The notes under the pieces were generated by a model. It did no database searches. It was not told where the DNA came from and was given only the letters and a program-made list of their open reading frames with translations. A stretch of DNA of 64,000 nucleotides from Streptomyces sp. JB150 (GTDB lineage: Bacteria; Actinomycetota; Actinomycetes; Streptomycetales; Streptomycetaceae). Position numbers and translations under genes: made by a program. Location: the NCBI RefSeq assembly GCF_011193355.1, contig NZ_CP049780.1, positions 6,912,634-6,976,633 of the forward strand, written 5' to 3'. This document shows, in pieces, positions 54,460 through 64,000 of the stretch (position 1 is the stretch's first letter; each line of letters begins with the position of its first letter).

Positions 54460-54507
54460 GCCCAGTGCACCGTCTGGGTTCCGGGTCGTATCGCGCACGG
54501 CTGCTGA
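54430..54507 (+). CDS. Possible 25-residue leader peptide before xdhA
   Basis: ATG with a near-perfect AAAGGAGG ribosome site 10 nt upstream; encodes MYIASDLGRLAQ followed by CTVWVPGRIAHGC and a TGA stop. It sits in the otherwise gene-free 443 nt between the MFS gene and xdhA, just after the predicted promoter. The strong ribosome site argues that something is translated here; I recognise no homologue. It may be a regulatory leader or a remnant. Confidence 0.4.
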   Translation: MYIASDLGRLAQCTVWVPGRIAHGC

Positions 54508-54694
54508 GCACGCCGTCCTCCGATGTGCCCGTCGTGGCACTTCCAGGTTTTCACGCCATCCTCTTCCGGCACGTAGCTGTCGCGTGCCCTTTCCGCGCCC
54601 GCTTCGCTGACGTGGCGCGTCTGAACACAGAAAGCTGCCTGGAATTGGCGAACATGATGTATCGACCCATCACGCACCGAAACGAAGGCCTGTC

Positions 54695-58632
<3,938 letters not shown>

Positions 58633-58633
58633 C

Positions 58634-59443
<810 letters not shown>

Positions 59444-59464
59444 CCCCTGCGGCCCGGACCGACG

Positions 59465-59496
59465 GGGTGCCCCGCACGTACGCGTGCGGGGCACCC
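59465..59496. terminator. 14-bp hairpin after xdhC
   Basis: Arms 59465-59478 and 59483-59496 pair perfectly over 14 bp with a 4-nt loop (TACG), 21 nt past the xdhC stop, between convergent genes. Confidence 0.85.
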
Positions 59497-59509
59497 GCAT
59501 CCCCCGTCT

Positions 59510-59533
59510 CGTCGTGGGAGCGCTCCCACGACG
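59510..59533. promoter_or_regulatory. 24-bp perfect palindrome containing a CebR-box sequence
   Basis: A 24-bp perfect inverted repeat whose central 14 bp, TGGGAGCGCTCCCA (59515-59528), equals the published CebR operator of Streptomyces. It lies between convergent genes, 58 nt beyond the end of the cellulose-binding dehydrogenase gene rather than at a promoter. Confidence 0.6.
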
Positions 59534-59591
59534 CGGGTGCGCTGCCTGCTTCCCGCTTCGGTGCGGGGGGAGGGGGAGAGGCCGGCAGGGC

Positions 59592-61154
59592 TCAGCGGCC
59601 GACGGCGCAGGCGTCGCCGTTCAGGGTGAACCGGGGCGGCGGTGAGGCGTCACCGGTGTGCTGGGCGAGATAGCCGAGGGTCACGCTCGCGCCGGGCGCG
59701 ATGGTGCCGTTGTGCGAGGCGTTGACCGCCGTGATCGTGTTGCTCAACTGGGTGAGGTCCGTGTTCCAGTCGGAGACGACGGTCTGCCCGAGCGGCAGCG
59801 GGAACTTCAGCGTCCAGCCGTTCACCGGAGTGGTGCCGGTGTTGGTGACGGTGAGGTCGACGGTCGTCCCGGTGCCCCAGGACCGCACGGTGCGGTCGAC
59901 GCGGCAGGTGGGTTCCTCCCGCTCGAACGACACCCGGTGCAGCCCGCCCGGCAGGTCGTTCACCACGTAGAACTCACCCTCGGCCGTGGTGCCGATCGAC
60001 GTCACCTGGGTGGGCGTCTCGCCGATCTCGGCCTGCTCGTAGCCGCCCTTGCCGTCGGGGCGCAGCGCCCAGACCGTGGACGAGCAGTAGTCGGTGGCGA
60101 TGTACGTGCCGCCGACCAGGTCCGCGTACGCGCGGCCCCGGTAGACGTGGCCACCGATCACCGAGCAGCCGCCGGTGTACGGCGAGTAGGTGAAGACCGG
60201 CTTCGTGTACTCCTCGCCGGGCGGGCAGTGGCCGCCCTCGAACTTCTCCAGGCCCTCGTAGCAGGACCAGCCGAGGTTCAGTCCGCCCCGTCCGCGCGGG
60301 AGATGGTCGATCTCCTCCCAGCGGCCCTGTCCCACGTCGCCGATCCACATCGAGCCGTCGGCGCTGTCGAAGGAGAACCGCCACGGGTTGCGCAGCCCGT
60401 ACAGCCAGATCTCCGGGCGCGCGCCGGGGGTGCCGGCGAAGGGGTTGTCCGCGGGGACGCAGTACGCGAGCGCGCCGCAGGTGCGGCTGACGTCGACGCG
60501 CACGATCTTGCCCAGCAGGGTGTCCAGGCGCTGCCCGGCGCGCAGCGGGTCGGCGGAGCCGCCGCCGTCGCCGATGCTCCAGTACAGGTGGCCGTCGGGG
60601 CCGAAGGCGAGCTGGCCGCCGTTGTGGTTGTTGTACTCGGCGTGCTCCTGCGAGAGCAGGACCTCCAGCCGGGACTCGTCGAGCCGGTAGCGGGCGAGGG
60701 TGACCGCGCCGTCGGGCAGTGCCGTGTACGCCAGGTACACGTCCTGGCTGTCGGCGAAGTCGGGCGGCAGCGCGATGCCGAGCAGGCCGCGCTCGTTGCC
60801 CGACTCGTCGATGGCGGAGGTGATGTCGATCAGCGGGGTGCGGGCGAGACCGGTGTCCGGGTGGTAGACGCGGACGGTGCCCGGTTTCTCGGTGATGAAC
60901 AGACGGCCGGTGCCGTCGTCGGGGGCGGCCAGGGCGGTGGGGCGCCGCAGCCCCGAGGCGACCTGGGTGGTGGTGGCGTGCAGCGACGGCAGGGGCACCG
61001 TCGACGCCGGGTTCGCGCCGCCCTCCCGGGTTCCGGTCTCCGCCCCGGTGCCGGCCGCGGCCACCGTACGGGGCTGGGCGGCGGCGGGCAGCGGGGCGAG
61101 CACGGACAACAGCAGGGAGAGCAGCAGAAGGCCGGTCCAGCGGCTTCGTGACAT
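59592..61154 (-). CDS. Secreted PQQ-type sugar dehydrogenase with CBM2
   Basis: 520 residues from ATG 61154, giving a clean Sec signal (RWTGLLLLSLLLSVLAPLPA before AAA). Residues about 75-410 form the six-bladed beta-propeller of soluble glucose/sorbosone dehydrogenases (PTALAAPDDGTGRLFITEKP, HNGGQLAFGPDGHLYWSIGD). Residues about 415-520 form a family 2 carbohydrate-binding module with paired cysteines (TCRVDRTVRSWGTG, LNGDACAVGR). Likely oxidises sugars on cellulose or chitin-like surfaces and may feed lytic oxidases. Confidence 0.88.
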   Translation of the reverse strand: MSRSRWTGLLLLSLLLSVLAPLPAAAQPRTVAAAGTGAETGTREGGANPASTVPLPSLHATTTQVASGLRRPTALAAPDDGTGRLFITEKPGTVRVYHPDTGLARTPLIDITSAIDESGNERGLLGIALPPDFADSQDVYLAYTALPDGAVTLARYRLDESRLEVLLSQEHAEYNNHNGGQLAFGPDGHLYWSIGDGGGSADPLRAGQRLDTLLGKIVRVDVSRTCGALAYCVPADNPFAGTPGARPEIWLYGLRNPWRFSFDSADGSMWIGDVGQGRWEEIDHLPRGRGGLNLGWSCYEGLEKFEGGHCPPGEEYTKPVFTYSPYTGGCSVIGGHVYRGRAYADLVGGTYIATDYCSSTVWALRPDGKGGYEQAEIGETPTQVTSIGTTAEGEFYVVNDLPGGLHRVSFEREEPTCRVDRTVRSWGTGTTVDLTVTNTGTTPVNGWTLKFPLPLGQTVVSDWNTDLTQLSNTITAVNASHNGTIAPGASVTLGYLAQHTGDASPPPRFTLNGDACAVGR

Positions 61155-61562
61155 AGGGGCTCCAGGAGCGAGAACGCGTGCATGGCGGTGGCGCTTCCTT
61201 GGGAACACAGCGCGATCGGGCCGCGCGCCTCCGGCCTTTCGGTGCCGGTCACGAGCGGCCTCGGGCGGAGACGCGGTGCGGGATCCGGCCGGGGCGAACC
61301 GGCCGGAACCGAGCAGACGGCCCCCACCCTGCGATGCGCTGTCCGCGACGGTAGCGGCTGACCCCTGCGTCACACCAGGTCCGTACCGCGACTTCCGGCC
61401 GTCCGGCCCCGCTCATCCCACGGCCGGCCGCGCCCGCACGTCCGGCCTCGCTTTACCTCACGGCCGGTCGCGCTCACTTCACGGCGGGTCGCGCGGCACG
61501 GCGCCGCGGCTGCGGCGAGGGCTGGACCAACACCGCTCAGGGGCAACGGAGTTACGTACGGG
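61155..61562. other. Gene-free 408 nt upstream of the dehydrogenase
   Basis: Contains imperfect repeats of a CACGGCCGGTCGCGCTCAC-like unit at about 61420-61500 and a dre half-site-like TGGACCAACACC (61522-61533). No convincing gene or clear promoter was recognised. Confidence 0.5.
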
Positions 61563-62595
61563 TCAGCCGGCCAGGGGCCGCCACCGGTCCTCCCGTCCGC
61601 CTTCCGCCGCGGGGCCGAGGCCGCTGCGCCACACCAGCGTCCCACCGATCAGACCGGGCGTGTCCCGGGTGGCCAGAGCCGGGGAGGCGAGCATGTCGGC
61701 CGCCTCTTCCAGATAGGTGACCAGCGTGTCGAGTTCCTCGTCGGGGGACTCGCCGTAGCGGGACCAGCGGCCCGAGTAGCCGGTAGCGGCGTCCAGGTAC
61801 AGCCCCGAGGTGGTGTCGGCCGGGCCGCGGGCGATCACCGGGATCCAGGCCGCCTGCCACACCGCGGTCCGCTCGTCCCCGGGCCGGCCGGCGCCGCGGG
61901 CGTCCTCCCGGGCCCGCGCGTCCATCCACCGCCGGTGGACGGCGGCCACCGCGTCCAGGGGCATCAGCACCCGGTTCCCCGGCAGACAGCCCCAGCCGCC
62001 GGACCCGTCGTCGCCCGCGGTCAGCTGCCACAGGACACGCAGTTCGAGGGGTATCGCGACGCCCAGGCCGGCCTCCAGGGCGGCGAGGGCGGTGGCGCTC
62101 GCGCCGGGGCGGAGCGCGGCGTAGGAGTCGGGGGCGTCGCGCCGCAACCGGCCGGTGAAGCGCTGCCAGGCATCGGCGACCTGCCGTACGGTGACCGCGT
62201 CGGCGGCGGGATCGGCGCGCCGCGCCCGCTCGCCGCGCGCGTCCTCGCCGGAGGCCTCCTCGTCCTTGGAGGACTCGCCGGGTTCTTGGGCGGAGGGGCG
62301 GGCGCAGACCGCTGTCAGGGAAGCGGATCTCGATGCGGTCCGGCTCGCGGAGGTAGCCGACGTTCAGGTCGGGGCAGTCGTCGAACATGTCGCCGTCGAC
62401 CGTGACGGTGAGGATGCCCGGCAGCCCCGAGGGCCGCCCCAGGTCGGGATCGTCGGCCAGCCGGCCCGCCAGGGCCTTCAGCGCGCAGGGGGCGTCGGCC
62501 CCCAGGCGGGCGGCGATGTCGTGCACGTCGGGCTGGATGTCGACCTTCACGGTCTGTGGCTCCTCGCTGTCGGCGGCAGGGCACGCGCTGCTCAC
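61563..62595 (-). pseudogene. SMI1/KNR4-family gene interrupted by a frameshift
   Basis: The N-terminal part reads from ATG 62595 (VKVDIQPDVHDIAARLGADA, then FDDCPDLNVGYLREPDRIEI). From about 62330-62290 that frame turns into arginine-rich antisense-like sequence, while an adjacent frame opens as SAQEPGESSKDEEASGEDA and carries a SMI1/KNR4 domain (LRVLWQLTAGDDGSGGWGCL, then YLEEAADML) to the stop at 61563. One frameshift therefore probably splits a single gene. SMI1/KNR4 proteins often act as immunity proteins in polymorphic toxin systems. Two overlapping genes or a sequencing error are alternatives. Confidence 0.6.
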
Positions 62596-62731
62596 ACGGT
62601 AGGCCGCGTTCGCTCGCCGGCGACCGGCGCACCCGTGCGCGGGCCGGCGACGTCACATCTCGCGGGGCTGTCCTGTCATCACCGTGTACAGGCCGTCGAC
62701 AGCCGCCGCGACACGACGAAACGGGGATGCC

Positions 62732-63670
62732 GTGACGATTCCGTACGGGCCGGAGGACGGCCTGCTCGATCCGGGCCTGGCCGCGCTGGTGGGGGAGCGG
62801 CGCCGGCTGCTCAATCTCGCCTACCGGCTGCTGGGTTCGCTGTCGGAGGCGGAGGATGTCGTCCAGGAGACGTACGTCCGCTGGTACGCCATGTCACGGC
62901 AGCGGCAGGAGGCGGTCGAGTCGGTCGGCGGCTGGCTGACCACGGTCGCCACGCGGATCTGCCTGAACGTGCTCGGCTCGGCGCGGGCCCGGCGGGAGCA
63001 GTACGTGGGGCAGTGGATCCCCGAGCCGCTGCCGGGGCCCGCCGAGCGGTTCGGCGGGGCGCCGGGCGCGGTGGCGGACGATCCGGCGGACCGCGTCACC
63101 CTGGACGAGTCGGTGAACATGGCCTTCATGGTCGTGCTGGAGTCCATGACGCCGGCCGAGCGGGTGGTGTTCGTCCTGCACGACGTCTTCCGCTACGCGT
63201 TCGCCGAGGTCGCGGAGATCGTCGGCCGCAGCCCGGCCGCGTGCCGCCAGCTGGCCTCCTCGGCCCGCCGGCGCGTGCGCGAGGCGCGGCCGGCGTCCCG
63301 GCCGGTGCCGGCCGGCCAGGCCGCCGACGTCGTCAGGAACTTCAAGCGGGCCTGGGAGACCAAGGACATCGGCGCCCTCATCGGCCTTCTCGACCCGGCG
63401 GTGACGACGGTCGGTGACGGAGGCGGCCACGTCAGCGCCCTGCCGCACCCTGTCGTGGGCGGCGAGCGGGTGGCGCGCTTCCTGGTCGAACTGCGGTGCA
63501 GGGTGGGTGAGATGACGCTGCTGGAGCGCACCGTCAACGGTCGGCCCGGACTGATCCTTCAGCAGGCGGGGGTCACGCGGGTGGTGTACGCGTTCGACGT
63601 CGCCGGCGACCGCATCACGCACATCTGGGGTGTGATGAACCCGGAGAAGCTCCGGCCCTGGACCGCCTGA
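62732..63670 (+). CDS. sigJ: SigJ-type ECF RNA polymerase sigma factor
   Basis: 312 residues from GTG 62732 with ACGGGGA upstream. Sigma region 2 (LLNLAYRLLGSLSEAEDVVQ near residues 26-45) and region 4 (MTPAERVVFVLHDVFRYAF near 139-157), followed by a SnoaL-like C-terminal domain (about 195-312) characteristic of the SigJ (ECF41) group, where the extension regulates the sigma factor. No anti-sigma gene is adjacent, as expected for this group. Confidence 0.87.
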   Translation: MTIPYGPEDGLLDPGLAALVGERRRLLNLAYRLLGSLSEAEDVVQETYVRWYAMSRQRQEAVESVGGWLTTVATRICLNVLGSARARREQYVGQWIPEPLPGPAERFGGAPGAVADDPADRVTLDESVNMAFMVVLESMTPAERVVFVLHDVFRYAFAEVAEIVGRSPAACRQLASSARRRVREARPASRPVPAGQAADVVRNFKRAWETKDIGALIGLLDPAVTTVGDGGGHVSALPHPVVGGERVARFLVELRCRVGEMTLLERTVNGRPGLILQQAGVTRVVYAFDVAGDRITHIWGVMNPEKLRPWTA

Positions 63671-63697
63671 CCCGCGGTCCCGACCGGCTCGCGGACG

Positions 63698-63746
63698 CGC
63701 CCGGCCCGCGGCACGAGCCGTGGGGCGTCGTCCCGCGGGCCGGGCG
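63698..63746. terminator. 14-bp hairpin between convergent genes
   Basis: Arms 63698-63711 and 63733-63746 pair over 14 bp with a 21-nt loop, 28 nt after the sigJ stop and before the end of the leftward gene. A direct repeat ATACGGACCG follows at about 63754-63775. Confidence 0.75.
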
Positions 63747-63779
63747 GGACCGGATACGGACCGCATACGGACCGGGCGG

Positions 63780-64000
63780 TCAGCCGTCCTTGCCCATGGC
63801 CTTGCGCACGACGTCACGGGTGCGGTCGACGAGGGCCGCGACCGGGCCCACGGCGAGGTTCTTGGCCGCCGACTCGGTGCCCGGGTGCGGGTGGGTCGGG
63901 GCCGTCGCCTCGGCGGCGCGCAGGGCGGAGGCCATGGCGGCCAGCTGGGACTTGTCGGCGTGGCGGCGGACCTGGTTGAACTCGTAGCGTTCCTCGGCGC
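63780..64000 (-). CDS. C-terminal part of a probable hemerythrin-domain protein
   Basis: Only the last 73 residues are in the window; the 5' end lies beyond base 64000. The visible tail runs from ERYEFNQVRRHADKSQLAAM to GPVAALVDRTRDVVRKAMG. The helix followed by a proline-rich APTHPHPGT segment resembles the end of Streptomyces hemerythrin/HHE cation-binding proteins as I remember them. The metal ligands are not visible, so this is tentative. Confidence 0.5.
   Translation of the reverse strand, partial: AEERYEFNQVRRHADKSQLAAMASALRAAEATAPTHPHPGTESAAKNLAVGPVAALVDRTRDVVRKAMGKDG

Overview
High-GC actinomycete DNA, almost certainly Streptomyces. The third codon position is strongly G/C, GTG starts and 4-nt ATGA/GTGA gene overlaps are common, and the window carries a telomere-associated Tap-type protein, a DasR/DasABC-type sugar locus, a SARP regulator and rare TTA codons. 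No rRNA, tRNA, insertion sequence or CRISPR array was seen.

Layout. 1-6 kb: a truncated NACHT NTPase, a Tap homologue without Tpg, and a collapsed kdp potassium-pump operon. 5.4-14 kb: a DUF664/DinB-like gene, a 2107-residue secreted RHS/YD-repeat protein with a variable C-terminal domain and a small membrane protein behind it, and a lipoprotein. 14.2-20 kb: a dasABC-dasD type ABC importer operon plus GH3 N-acetylglucosaminidase, divergent from a DasR-family GntR regulator. 20-22.5 kb: an MFS exporter and an aldo/keto reductase.

22.6-54.3 kb looks like one large specialised-metabolism locus that I cannot match to a known product. (a) 22.6-31.9 kb holds a membrane and lipid-linked sugar module: a decaprenyl-phosphate phosphoribosyltransferase-like UbiA protein, NAD-dependent epimerase, class III aminotransferase, two GT2 glycosyltransferases, two membrane-anchored endonuclease/exonuclease/phosphatase-fold enzymes and a flippase-like protein. 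(b) 32.0-41.0 kb holds a SARP regulator, radical SAM/SPASM enzyme, alpha/beta-hydrolase-DegT aminotransferase fusion, LuxC-like and LuxE-like carboxylate activation/reduction pair, PhyH dioxygenase and glycosyltransferase. (c) 41.0-47.6 kb holds two sugar or cyclitol-type oxidoreductases, a second PhyH dioxygenase, a DUF6271-like protein, an ornithine-decarboxylase-type PLP enzyme and a GNAT. (d) 47.9-54.3 kb holds an AurF-type diiron oxygenase, two dCTP-deaminase-like proteins with complementary active-site losses, a GT4, HAD, CutC and HIT proteins and an MFS exporter.

DasR-box-like palindromes (variants of TGGTCTAGACCA) lie at recognisable promoters of the das operon and of several operons of the large locus, often at the predicted transcription start. 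This suggests one GntR regulator ties amino-sugar uptake to the cluster. The DasR-like and SARP genes each carry a TTA codon, implying bldA control as well.

54.3-64 kb: xanthine-dehydrogenase-type operon xdhA-B-C with a clear promoter and a possible leader peptide, a secreted PQQ-type sugar dehydrogenase with a cellulose-binding module, a frameshifted SMI1/KNR4 gene, a SigJ-type ECF sigma factor and the end of a probable hemerythrin-domain gene.
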